A stretch of 64,000 nt of DNA from NCBI GenBank assembly GCA_948144175.1, contig CANXME010000532.1, positions 2,049,001 through 2,113,000 of the forward strand, in the 5' to 3' direction. How positions within the stretch are numbered: position 1 is the stretch's first letter; each line of letters opens with the position of its first letter. The notes beneath the pieces are model-generated. The model was not told where the DNA came from, did not search any database, and was given only the letters and a program-made list of their open reading frames with translations. Shown in pieces: positions 31,792-44,000 of this stretch. The position numbers and the translations under genes are program-made. The stretch is from Closterium sp. NIES-65. Its lineage: Eukaryota > Streptophyta > Zygnematophyceae > Desmidiales > Closteriaceae.

Positions 31792-34700
31792 CATCCCCAT
31801 AGGCAAAGTGGGGGAGAACAAGGGGTCACAAGACCAGTCAAGCAAAGCAAAGCAAGCTTAGGGTGGATCACAAAGTCACCACACATTCCGAGCACAAGTT
31901 CAAGGCCACAAGGCCAGTTCACATGCAGGATTACATATATATATAAGGCTAAACAACCAAGAGCAGGTGTATATATATATGCAACAGTACAAACAAGGTC
32001 AAGGGGTGAGCAAGTGAGGCAAGGTAGGCACAAGACCCAGCTGAGTACAGAAGCGCTGATGATCACAAGGCGCAAGTGCCTTAGTGAAGATATCAGCAGT
32101 GTTGGCCTCAGAGGCCACGTACGCAAGGCGCAGCTGACCACGCTGATGTAGCTCACGAGCAAGAAAGTAGCGGAGAGCAATGTGCTTCGTTCTGTGCTCC
32201 AGTCTCTGCTCTCGACACAAGGCCAGCATGGCCTTGTTGTCTACGTACAGCACTGGAGGAGAACGAGGCGGCTCTCCGAGGTCAGTCAGCAGGTAGGTGA
32301 GCCAGCGAAGCTCCTGTGCAGCCATGGCCCCGGCGTAGATCTCAGCCTCACAACTGGAGCCGAGAACAGAAGACGAGCGGGTAGCCCGCCACGAGACAGA
32401 GCCAGAACCAAGGCTGAAGGTGTAACCCTGTGACGACCGCTGCATAGCCTGGTCGTCAGCCCAAGAAGATCTGCGTGCCCAGTGAGGACCACTGGACTCT
32501 GCCCTCCAAGCACAAGCCCCATGCCCGACGTACTGCACAAGTAGCGCAACACCCTCTTCGCTGCAGCCATGTGCTCCAGTCTGTGTCTCCCAGGAGCAAC
32601 ATAGGGTGCTAGAATGCTAAGAGGGTATGCAAGGTCAGGTCGTGTGCAGGTCATCAGGTACATGAGGCAGCCAACAAGCTCTGGGTACGGGCCACTCGAC
32701 TCTACGGACTCATCCGAAGGCAGAGCTGAGAGCGAGTGGCGAGTAGGCAGAGGAGTGGCCTGAGGCGAGGAGTACGTGAAGCCGAAGCGCTGAAGGACCT
32801 GCTGCACCATGTGAGACTCAGTCAGGGTAATGGTGCGGCGGGCTCTGTCCCGGGTGATGTGCAAGCCAAGGTAGCTGCGCAGTTCACTCAGGTCTGTGCA
32901 CGTGTGTCTCTTCTGCAGCTCGGACTTCACGTGGGCGAGTCCAGCAGTGTCAGCTGTGGCAAAGACCAAGTCGTCGACGTACACGAGGATGTAGAACGGC
33001 GGCAAAGAAGTGTCGGTGCGCAAAAAACAGCGACGGGTCGGCAGTAGAGGGAGCAAACCCAAGAGCCGCAAGTGTAGTCCTCAGTGTGTCGTGCCACTCA
33101 CGCGGTGCCTGGCGGAGACCGTAGACTGGCCGCCGGAGGTTCCACTCGGTGCCAGGAGGAAAAGACCAAATGAAGCCAGGTGGGCTGCGCAGCCAGATCT
33201 CCTCGTGCAGGCTGCCCTGTAGGAAAGCTGTGCTGAAGTCAAGAGAGTGAAGCTCGTAGTCGAAGAGTGGTCATCTTCGGGGTGGGAGAGAAGGTCTGGA
33301 AGTAGTCAACTCCCTGCCGCTGACTGAAGCCACGAGCCACGTAACGCGCCTTGAAGACAGACGGAGAACCCGGCGGCCGCTTCACCCTGAAAATCCACAT
33401 GCCACTGACGATGTTCGCCCCAGGCGGGGGGACGTCATCAACGTAGGTGCCTGTGGACTTCTAGGAAGCCATCTCTGCGTCCATAGCTGCCTGCCACTGA
33501 GAGGAGTAGGGACCCTCTATCGCCTCCGCGTAAGAGCGCGGAGTCGGGATGTCAAGTGCATCCGGGTCTCCCTCAGGGGTAAGCAGTACGGACACGAGAT
33601 GAGGTGAAGCAGCAGCCAAACACTGGAACTCCTCCTGCATGTCCTCAAGGACTTTCGTGCTAAGGGCACACTCACCCCCGACGGACGGAGGACAGACAGT
33701 CTCAGACTCAGCGACAAGACTAGCAGCGTAGTCTAGACGACAGCGAGCAGCAAAGTCGACGAGCTCAGTAACTAGGGCAGACGCAGCAGTGGACTCGAAA
33801 GAAGGGTCAGTGACGACAGTAGCCAGGAGACGCGTGACAGTAGGACTGGCAGCACGAAGAGAGTTCGACTCTAATTCGGCAAGAGCAGGAAGAGAGGACT
33901 CAGGAGGAGAAGGCAAAGGGGCACGCAAAGGAGTAGTGGACAGACGCAGAGACATCCGGTGCGTGCCAGGGACAGGAGGAGGACGCTGACGCGAACCACG
34001 ACCACTAGTGCGAGCAGGACGGACATGCGACGTAGGGCAAGACGCAGGCTCACGACGCTCAGCAAGACCTCCAGTAGGACCAGTGTAGGGAGAAGGAGCA
34101 GGCAGTGGGGAGGCCGGCTGTAACCGTGACGGGACAGGCTGTGGACACTCTAAGGGAGGAGAAGGACCAGTAGAGGGCGGGAGACCAAGAACCTGCTGAA
34201 GGAGCGGAACAAAGTACGGCCGAGGCTGCACGGAGACTTTAGACACAGCTGGGACAGCACCAGTACCCCTAGCAGCAGCACCAGCGCCAGCAGCACCTCC
34301 AGCTCCTGTACCTCCAGTAGAACCTGTAGCACCAGTAGCACCCCCAGCAGGACCGCCTCCAGGACCGACAGCAGTAGCCTCATCGCCAACACCCTCAGCA
34401 GCTCCCCCTCCAGTCGTACCCGCAGGCCCAGCAGCTCCAGTACTCCCAGTACGAGCACCACCGGGACCCGCAGTAGCAGCACCCTCAGCAGCTGAAGAAC
34501 CTCCAGCTCCAGCAGCACGCCTCCAGCGCCGGGCAAACCACTCGCGCAGCTCCTGTGGAGAGAGTGGCTCCCTCCGAGACGAAGCACCCGGAGAACCTCC
34601 AGGCTCAGCACCGCCAGACGCCACACGAGCAGGCCCAGCTCCCTCAGGTTCCGCACCCCCAGGCGTAGTACTCCCAAGCTCAGCACCCCTAGGCTCAGCA

Positions 34701-37700
34701 CCCCCAGTGGTAGCACCCCCAGGCTCAGCACCCCTAGGCTCAGCACCCCCAGTTGTAGCACCCTCAGGCTCAGCACCCCCAGGCGTAGCACCCACACGCT
34801 CAGCACCCCCAGAGTCAGCACCCCCAGGCTCAGCACCCTCAGCAGCACCACAGTCACCAGTAACCTCGACAAGCTCGACTGCGTCTACCTGGGACACACC
34901 TGAAGGGGCAGGACCCTGAGGGGGGAAGGGGGTCTACCGGGGGGGGACCTGGCACAAGGAAGAGGGGTGGGGGGTGGAGGGACGGAGTGCGGTAGGGGAA
35001 GAGGCGGTAGTAGGGGACCGACTCGTCAAACGTGACGTCCTGGGAGGACAGAACACGGCGAGAGGTGGGGTGGTAGAACTGCCACCCAGGCGCGTCAGGG
35101 GGAAGCCAAGGAAGACGCAAGGAGTAGCACGAGGGGACAGTTTGTCCGCAAACAAGTCGCGGACAAACGCCCGAGATCCACAGACACGGAACGCAGACGC
35201 ATCGCCAACCTTCCCGATCCACAGCAAAGCTGGGGAGGTCTCCGGCATGGAGACCCTGGGGTGAAGGTTGATCTGATGCGCCGCGTACCGAACCGCAAAC
35301 GGCCACAGAAAATGGGGGGCAACCGCATTCATCATGGACGTACGGGCGACGTCCATGACCATGCCAATGCGGCGCTCAGCAATCCCATTTCGCTGTGAAG
35401 AGTCCGGAAGCGTGAAGGTCTGGCGGATGCCTCGTGCACGACTGTAGGCTCGCAGAAGGCCAGAGGAGAACTCTCCGCCTCTATCAGAGTGCAGACGCAG
35501 AACGGGAAAGTCCGAGCCGAAGCTCTGCCTGAGCTGGAGACGAGCTGGGCGGATCCAGTCGATCAACACCTCAGTGACATCACCCTTGGTGCGCAAGGGG
35601 AAGACTGTGGTGTAACGCGAGTAGTCGTCAACTACCAGCAGGAAGTAGCGCTCGTGACCCTGTCCACGGACGCGGGCCGGGCCCCACACGTCCATGTGAA
35701 GCGTCTGCAGCGGGGCCTCTGTCGGAGGAAACTGGGAGGAGTGAGGGGCAGCCCGCTGCCGCCCCTCGACACAGGGGACGCAGGTAGGGCCAGGCCCCGG
35801 AGGAAGGGGAGGGAGGGACCGGGGAAGACCAGAGACAAGGACACGGGAGGCCATGCCTTGGAGACGAGGTAGGGAGGGGTGACCAAGGCGGTGGTGCCAG
35901 AGGAGAGTCTCGTGAGACAGGAGGCGACACGAGCAGGGGGCAGACTCAGGGCCAGACCTGGACGCTGCAGCAAACACCTGACCCGACGCAGCTACCTGAC
36001 GAGACACAGTGACTGTAGGAGACTCAGTGGTCAGTGTGTACAGGCTCGACCCCGGCCGACGTGTAAACGTGGCCAGGTGTCGGCCTGTTCGAGCGTCCGT
36101 GCAGTGGGTCACCCGCTGACTCGCAGAAGTGATATGGTGAACCCCCGCATCCTGTAGGTCAGCACCACTCACCAAGTTCGTAGAGAACGAGGGGAGGTAA
36201 AGACCAGACAGGGTGCCAGAGGGGGCCGCTGGACACGGGAGGACAGTGGAGAAGTGAGCAAGGACAGGACCCCCAGAGGGGTCTGCCAGAGAGACTGCAA
36301 CTGGCCCGCCAAGCGGCGTGAGTGTGGTGCGGTCTCGAACGAAGGAGCGTTAAGCCCCCGAGTCAAGGGTGAAGGTGTGGGAGGCCGAAGCCGACGCAGT
36401 ACCTGAGAGAGCAGACTCACCAGCACCTGAGGGAGCAGACGCACAAGCACCAAAAGCAGCAGCCTCGCTAGCACCTAGAGCAGCAGCCTCACCAGTACCT
36501 AGAGTAGCAGTCTCAATGCCCAGGTCGGGCGGAAAACACCGGTAACAATCACCCTCCTCACTAATAGTCACAGCATACATGGCAGCAAGAATAGCATCAA
36601 AGTCAAGGTCAAAGACAGCTACTCCCGCCCTAGAGAGCTCGCCCCAGCGAGGGATCTCGGTGGCCTCCGGGAACTGGTGACGCCAAGCGTCCGTCAGGCG
36701 GCCAAAGCAGCGCTGGGTGGGGTGCGCCCCCCCGCACTGCTCACCCGCGCGGTCGCCGGTGCGTAGGACGTAGGTGCACGGACCTGTACCCCCACCCCCT
36801 GGCGCGCAGCATACCACTCACGGAGCTGCTGAGGGGGGGGGATGTCACGAGTGCGTTGCTGCTGCTGCTGCTGCTGCTGGCGCTGACCACCACCGGAGCC
36901 GACCCTCTGCGCAGCGCCACCCCAACCAGCTCCACCTCCTCCGCCGCCGCCTCCTCCACCGCCGCCACCTCCTCTACCTCCGCTCCCACCGCCACCGCCG
37001 CCGCCTCCGCCTCCACCGCGGCCTCCACCGCCCCCGCTAGCTCCACCAGCGCCCCTGCCCCCCTTGCCCTTGCCAGGGCGGCGTCTCCCGCTAGGGGTAG
37101 ACGGCGCACTGACCGACTCAAGACCAACAAGGTCGGCCGTAGCAGCAGAGGCAACAGAGGGCAAAGGGGGGGAGGGGGAGCACCCCTCAAAGATGGGGGT
37201 GCGAGGGTCACCACGAGAGGCTCCTACAGCGACTATGCTCTTCTCTATCGCTAGGAGGGCCTTCTCGAGGAGGTCAACGGTGAGAGTGGTAGGGCAAACT
37301 GAGAGAAAGTGGTCCCTGACTACGCGAAGGGAGTCAGGGAGCCGGGTGTCTATGTAGTAGAGGGTGATGTACATGGGGGGGGGGTTCTTGGCGCAGAACT
37401 CAGCAGGAAGCGCAGCGCGGTAGCGAGTGTCACTAGTGCGGAGGTGCGTAATGAGGTCAGCGACTGTGGGAAAGGCAGCAAGGTCAGGGAAGAGGTACGG
37501 TAGCATGAGGCGGCTCAGTGGAGCAGTGGCAGGGGAGGAGTAGTGTGCTACTACAGCGTCGTATAGGGTCTGAGCACTCTTGTACTGGCTAAAGTGCGCA
37601 CGCTCAGAGGTAGGCAGGTGGCGACGCACAGCAAGACGTGCAGCAGCATCGCGTGTGGCCCACTGTGAGCGAACAGTGGCGTCGGCATCAGCAGTAGGGG

Positions 37701-37914
37701 CAGGATAGGCACCAGAGGTGAGGTCAAAGAGGGAGAGACCGTCTGCCCTATCGCACTGTAGGAAAAGCTGCAGGTCATCTACCCAGACGTCAAAGTCAAT
37801 GGCCCGACCGTCGGCGTCAAAAGCGAGGACACTAGGGGTAGCCATGACAGCAGTAGACCAGCAGCACGAACAGTAGGGTAAGGGCAGTGCAGTGACAGAG
37901 GCGCTGCTCTTACC

Positions 37915-38730
37915 GGACAGGGCGGCTCGGCGGCTCGGGCGGCTCGGGTGGCTCGGGGGTACGGCGGGTCGGCAGCAACTGCGGCTCGGCGACTCGGCGG
38001 CTCGGGCGGCTCGGGCGGCTCGGGCGGCTCGGGCGGCTCGGCGGTATGGCGGCTCGGTGGCTCGGCGGCTCGGGCCGCTCAGGCGGCTCGGCGGCACTGC
38101 GGCTCGGCAGCAGCTGCAGATCGGCGGTTCGGCAACCCGGCGGCTCGGGCGGCTTAGGTGGCGCGGCGGCTCGGGCGGCTCGGGTGGATCGGGCGGCTCG
38201 GCAGCAGCTCGGCAGCGCCGGCGGCTCGGTGGTGACGGCGGCTCAGCGTGGGGACGGCGGCGGGGCCGGGTGGAGCGGCGGCGGGGCCAGGTGGAGCGGC
38301 GTCGGGGCCGGGTGGGGCAGCTCCGGGGCCGCAGGGGTAGGCGACCGGGCCAGCAGAGGCGGCGCCGAGGCTGGGAAGGGCGGCGCCGGGGCCGCAGGGG
38401 TAGGCGACGGGGCTGCTAGGGCGGCTAGGAGGTGGGGGGTCGCGAGGGCAGCTTGAAGAGACCGCAAGGGCGGCTAGGAAGGGCCGCGAGGGCGGCGTGA
38501 AAGGGCCGCGAGGGCGGCGCGACGCGACGGAGCCGCGAGGGCGGCGGATCGGGGCCGCGAGGGCGGCGCGACGCGGCCGCTAGGGCGGCGCACGTGGCGC
38601 GGCCACTAGGGCAGCGCGACGGGGCCGCGAGAGGCCGCTAAGGGGCCGTGAGGGGCCGTGAGGGCGGCGCGACGGGTCCGCTAGGGGCCGTGAGAGGGGA
38701 GACCCACGGAGCGCGACTCGGGCAGGAACT
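37915..38730 (-). repeat. GC-rich leader minisatellite of copia D
   Basis: Plus-strand units are 9-bp CGGCTCGGG repeats at about 37,920-38,215. From about 38,440 to 38,700 they are GGGCCGCGAGGGCGGCGCGAC-like units. In element sense these read CCCGAGCCG and CGCCGCCCTCGCGGCCC. The open frames upstream of the gag ATG here are repeat translations. Confidence 0.85.
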
Positions 38731-38812
38731 GAGCGCGCTCCGGGCAGGAAAAAAAGGAATCGAATCGGTGGGCCCTAGGAACAGTTCCCACGAGGGAACC
38801 TGCTCGATACCA

Positions 38813-38939
38813 TGAGAAAACTAGAACGAGAATGAAATGACTAAGGGAAAGTTGGGTACAATTAGAAACCCTAGAAAGCTATACCCCATATGTGCTACCC
38901 CACTATAGCCTACAGTAGTTATGTCATATAAATCTGACA
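38813..38939 (-). repeat. 5' LTR of copia D
   Basis: 127 bp, the partner of 31,665-31,791, bordered on the left by the complement of the primer site TGGTATCGAGCAGG. Confidence 0.92.
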
Positions 38940-40329
38940 GTTCCGCTTCTTGTTCCTCCCACCTTAAGTTCTCGCGGGAAGCTCCCCAGCCATCGCCGGA
39001 AGTGCCCCAGCCGCTTGTTTCGCCGCCAAATCCGGCACCCCATCCGCCGGTGTTGCCACCATTTGCTGCTCCCCATCCGCCGGTGTCGCTCGTGCCCCAT
39101 CCGCCAGCGCTTCCCCACCCCCCTTCATAGGAAGCGCTCTCTTCTTCCTCCCATCCGCTCCAAGCGCGATTCCGCAATGCTCCGCTGGCGAAGTTCTTCT
39201 GCTTCGCGGTGCGCAAATTTTTCTTTCGCCACGGTGAGTTTTGCCAATGGGGGTAGATCTCCATGAATTTCTCCTTGGTGTAGGGTCGTGCCACTCCGTC
39301 GGTGTCAAAGGTTCCGTTGCGCAGTCCTTGTAAGATGCTTTCGAACCGTTGAGAGGGGGGTCCTGCGTGGGGGCTGTGTTCGGAACCGAAGACGCGCTGA
39401 GTGGTTACCTCCAGCTCGTGTGCTGTCATGCCTTCTTTTGGCGCACATTTTGTTCTGCTTCGGCAATGGCGGCGAGGCCGCGGTTGGCAATTGCGCTGGT
39501 TGAAGCAGTGGGCGTATGGCAGTCCCTGCAGATGCTGTCTGCGTCAGGGTCATGTAGCGCAAGCTCGCGTGGGTGAGGGTGATGCAGCACCCACGGCCTG
39601 CCATCAAGGTGTTTCCAATCACGGTGATGAATGTGTTCGAAGCGTAGGGGAACGAGGTCGATGAGTTCTTGTGAATCGCCGCTGCAGTTGGGGTTGTCGA
39701 AATCAAGTATGTAGACTCCGTTCTCGGGGTGCGCTCTTCCGATTTGCTTGCGCGCTCTGTTTAGCGCGGTGTAGCAAAGCAGGATGTCGCGTGTCTCGGG
39801 GTCGGTGCTGAGGTCAACGCCGCAATCCATGAGTTGTGCCGTTGAGAGGAGATTAAATCGTAATTTCTGCACAATCAGCACGTCGTTTAGCGCGATGTGC
39901 GTAATGCTCCCTCGAGCTTTGAGCACCATGATTCCTTTGCACACTTGCGCGAAGGCGTGTGTTGTTTGCCACGGTTGGATATGTAACGCTAAGAGCGCAC
40001 CATGCTGCCCACAGCAGCTATTCACGTACCACGTGCTGTAGCGCCTGTTGTCATACGTGCGAGCAGCGCCAGTCACGGAGTAACTATGTGAGGTGTGTCG
40101 AACTTGAGAAATTGCTCGCGCGAGATCCAATCGATCAGAGCCGCCCGCCTATTTGGTACGTGGGGGCTTTTAAGCAGCGGAACTAGGAGATTCCAGTCCT
40201 TTTTGTCGCTGTCGCTGAAACCGTGGCGCGTGCTGAACGGATTGTTGTTTGAGAATGCTCTGATTGGGTGGTGTGCAGGCTCAGGTGATGGTGAGTGAAC
40301 GCGGGGACGACGTTGTCAAACATTATATA
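38940..40329 (-). mobile_element. Copia F, segment 1: protease-like region and GGWG repeat segment
   Basis: The most 5' visible part of F. On the minus strand, 40,130 to about 39,700 looks like the copia protease region, ending in a typical NDVLIVQKLRFNLLSTAQL stretch. From 39,429 down to 38,945 an open frame encodes an uncharacterised segment with YTKEKFMEIYPHWQNSPW (near 39,270-39,300). Six WG-containing repeats (GGWG, SGWG, DGWG) follow between about 38,980 and 39,120. No family was recognised for this segment. It sits where copia elements normally go directly from protease to the pre-integrase domain. Copia E cuts F off at 40,330, and gag of F is not seen. It is broken. Confidence 0.7.
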
Positions 40330-40445
40330 TGTTCTGCTTGTTTAGGCTACAGTGTGTTAGCCTATAGGGGGTACACAATTCTAGGGTTAGGTACTTGTAC
40401 TGTTTTCACTGTTAGTTCATCCATTCCTGTTCATTCATTTCAACA
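40330..40445 (+). repeat. 5' LTR of copia E
   Basis: 116 bp, starting TGTTCTGCTTG and ending TTTCAACA, directly followed by a full initiator-Met-tRNA-type primer site. It contains the family features TAGGCTACAGTG and TTCTAGGGTT. Confidence 0.85.
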
Positions 40446-40534
40446 TGGTATCAGAGCAGGTCCTTCCTAGGACCGATTTTTTTAGGGCCCACCACAACCT
40501 ACCTACCTACCTACCTACCCTCGGTTTTCACGGC

Positions 40535-41060
40535 CCTCTAAGGCCCCGCGACCCGCCCCTTAGCGACTCGCGACCCGCCCCTTAAGGCCCCGTCCGCCCA
40601 CGCGCTTGCCCCTTACGGCCCCGCACTCGCCCCTTTACGGCCCCGCGCTCGCCCCTAGAGGCCCCGAACGGCCCACGCGCTCGCCCCTAGCGGCCCCTGT
40701 CGGCCCCGCGATCGCCCCTAACGGCCCCGTCGGCCCCGCGCTCACCTCCCTAGAGGTCCCTTACGGCCCCGTCGGCCCCGCGCTCACCTCCCTAGAGGCC
40801 CCGAACGGCCCCGTCGGCCCCTAGAGGCCCCTTTACGGCCCCGCACTCACCTCCCTAGAGGCCCCAAACGGCCCCATCGGCCCCGCGCTCACCGCCCCTA
40901 GAGGCCCCGAACGGCCCGTGACCGCCACAACCCAGGACCGAACCGAGCCGCCCAGGACCGAACCGAGCCGCGCGACCCGAGCCGAGCCGCGCGACCCGAG
41001 CCGAGCCGCACGACCCGAACCGAAGCGCGCCGCCCCATCCGAGCCGCGCCGCCCTACCTA
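40535..41060 (+). repeat. GC-rich leader minisatellites of copia E
   Basis: Units such as CGGCCCCGCGCTCGCCCCTA and CCTAGAGGCCCCGAACGGCC occur at 40,540-40,920, then GAGCCGAGCCGCGCGACCC-like units at 40,940-41,060. The location is the same as in the other members, with the same CGGCCCC core but a different unit arrangement. Confidence 0.85.
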
Positions 41061-44000
41061 AACCGAGCCGCCCTACCTGCTTCATCCTCCTACTCCTACT
41101 GCTACTCCTACTGCTCCTATGGCTAGCCCACAGGTGCTAGTTTTAGATGCTGAGGGCCGCCCAGTGAAGTTTGACACCTGGCTAGACGACCTGCACCTCT
41201 ATCTACAGCTCACAGCCAAGGACGACATCTCACTGTACGACCACGCCCTAGGCCATGTCACTGCCTTTGCTGCTACTGCTGACAGCACTGCCCGCTCACA
41301 GTGGCAGACTCGTGATGCCCACGCTCGCTTCGCTATTCGCAACTTCCTGCCGATAGATGAGCGCGAGCACTTTGGCCAGCACAAGACTGCACAGGCACTG
41401 TACACAGCTGTCGTTGCTCGCTACTCCTCACCTGCCTCTGCCGCCCTAGGCCGTCTCTCCCTCCCCTACCTGTTTCCCGACCTGGCCTCGTTCCACACAG
41501 TCGCTGACCTCATCACGCACCTCCGTACTAGTGAGGCCCGCTTCCGTGCCGCCATGCCTGATGAGTTCCCTGCCACGCACCCCCCCCCCACTCTGGCTCA
41601 CTCTCTACCACCTAGTCACCCGCCTCCCTGACACTCTGCGTGCTGTCAGGGATCACTTCCTAGCTCGCTGCCCCACTGAGCTCACCATTGCCCTCCTCGA
41701 GAAGGAACTGCTTGCAGCTGAGGCTAGCATCGTAGCTGTAGGTGCCTCTCGTGGCGAACCCCGTACCCCGTTCTTTGAGGGGTGTTCTCCCTCCCCCCTT
41801 CTTCCCTCTGTCGCCTCTGCTGCTGCTGTCGACCTCCTTGGTGCTGAGAAGGTCGGTACTGCGTCTTCTTCGAGCGGGCGCCGCAGCGGCAAGGGCAAAG
41901 GGGGCAAGGGAAGAGGTGGTGACGGCGGGGGAGGCGGTGGTGGGGGTGGTGGCGGCGGTTGGGGTGGTGGTGGGACTGGTGGGGCTAGTGGTAGCGGTGG
42001 GGGTGGTGGCGGCAGCGGCGGGGGAGGTGGCAGGGGCGGAGGCGGTGGTGGGGGTGGCGGTGGACGCGGCGGCGGCAGGGGTTGGGGTGGTCGAGGAGGT
42101 GGCGGCGGCGGTGGTGGTCGTGGAGGCGCTGGCGGTGGCCAGGGCCAGCAGCACACTCCGTCGCCCCAGGAGGTCTGTGAGTGGTACTCACAGCACGGGG
42201 GGGGGGGTGGCTTTAGCTGCACGTACGTCATTCGCACGGGTGACCGCACTGGTCAGCCGTGTGGGGGATCGCACGCCACACAGCGCTGCTTCGCTCGTCT
42301 CAACGATGCTTGGCGTGTTCAGTTCCCTCAGGCCACTGAGCTGCCCCGCTGGGTTGATCTCCTGAGGAAGGGGATTGATATCTATGCTCTAGACTTTGAT
42401 GCTATTCTATCTGCTATGTATGTGATGTCTACTAGTGGAGAGGATGCTTAGTACCTGTGTGTGTCGCCCGACCCGGGCATTAGGTCTAGAGCGTCTGCCG
42501 CTCCAGGTACTCGCGTGTTTGCTACCCTAGGTGTTGGTGAGGCCATTGTTCTAGGTGCTTGTGCGTCTGCCCCCCCTGGTACTGAGTCGACTGCAGCACT
42601 ACACACCTTCACACAGGACTCAGGTGCTTCTCGCTGCTTCTTTCGTGACCGCACTGCCCTTGAGCCGCTTGCTCGGCCAGTTGCTGTCTCCCTCGCTGAC
42701 CCCTCTGGGGGTCCGGTCATTGCGACCTCCTCCACTTTCCTTCCCTGTCCTGCGGTCCCGTCGGGCACACTGTCAGGTCTCCACCTCCCCTCGTTCTCTA
42801 CGAACCTGGTGGCAGGATGTGCGCTCCAGGACGGGGGTGTTCACCAGTTCACCCCTGCCTACGAGCGCGTGACACACTGCACGTGTGCTCGTACGGGCTG
42901 TCACTTGGCTACCTCCACTCGGCAGCCGGAGTCGGACCTGTACACACTGACCACTGAGTCCCCTCAGGTCGCTGCGTCTGCGTCTACGTCCGCGTCAGGT
43001 CAGCTGTCAACCCCCTGCTCGTGTCGCTCTCTGGCACACGAGACTGTCCTCTGGCACCACCGCCTTGGTCACCCGTCTGTGCAGCGGCTTTGTGCCATGC
43101 ACTCCCGGTACCTTGTCTCAGGCCTTCCCAGGGTCCTTCCTCCCCTCCCTCCCTCACCTGCTCCTCCCTTTCTTCCCTGTGTCGAGGGGCGGCAGCGCGC
43201 CACTCCTCACTCCTCCTCGTTTCCCCCGACGACTGCTCCCTTGCAGATGCTCCACATGGACGTGTGGGGCCCAGCCCGCGTCCGTGGTCAGGGTCAGGAG
43301 AGGTACTTCGTGATAGTTGTTGACGACTACCCGCGCTACACCACGGTCTTCCCCTTGCGCACCAAGGGTGAGGTCCCTGATGTCTTGATCCCTTGGATCC
43401 GCAGAGCCCGTCTCCAGCTCAGTGAGCGTTTCCACTCGGACTTTCCTGTCCTGCGCTTGCACTCTGACAGAGGTGGTGAGTTCTCCTCCGACCTCTTCGA
43501 AGCCTACTGTGCTGAGCACGGCATTGAGCAGTCATTCACGCTTTCGGCCACACCACAGCAGAATGGGGTTGCGGAGCGCCGCATTTGCCTGGTCATGGAG
43601 GTCGCCCGTACCTCCTTGATCCATGCGGCTGCCCCCCACTTTCTGTGGCCGTTTGCGGTCCGGTACGCTGCGCATCAGCTCAACCTCTGGCCCCGTGTCT
43701 CCTTGCCGGAGACCTCGCCCACACTGCTGTGGACGGGGGAGGTTGGAGATGCGTCGCGTTTCCGGGTCTGGGGATCTCGAGCTTTTGTCCACGATACGTC
43801 TGCGGACAAGCTCTCCTCCTGTGCTGTTCCCTGCGTCTTCCTCGGCTTTGTCCCGGACACGCTTGGTTGGCAGTTTTACCACGCCACCTCGCGCCGAGTC
43901 TTGCCCTCTCAGGACGTCACTTTTGACGAGTCCGTCCCCTACTACCGCCTCTTCCCCTACCGCACTGCCCCGCTCCCCCCCCCGCCTCTCTTCCTCGCGC

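Larger units (their letters stand above)
31665..38939 (-). mobile_element. Copia D (short-LTR family), inserted in F
   Basis: 7,275-bp minus-strand copia with 127-bp LTRs at both ends. Flanks are GTTCT (31,660-31,664) and GTTCC (38,940-38,944), a target duplication with one mismatch. Parts: primer site (38,799-38,812), leader arrays (37,915-38,730), gag from ATG 37,845, polyglycine tract 36,900-37,055, Cys finger near 36,720, protease motif near 36,360, HHRLGHP near 35,885, integrase from HMDVWGP near 35,690 to about 34,950, GGAEP-type spacer (34,570-34,890), reverse transcriptase (33,540-32,880), and RNase H to about 32,000. It is broken by several breaks. The LTRs differ at 8 of 127 bases (about 6.3%). 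Confidence 0.95.

Noticed and set aside
37846-38097. N-terminal extension of gag in copia D (Ala/Arg-rich).
   Set aside because: It is the translated leader array; the conserved gag start, MATPSVL, is at 37,845.
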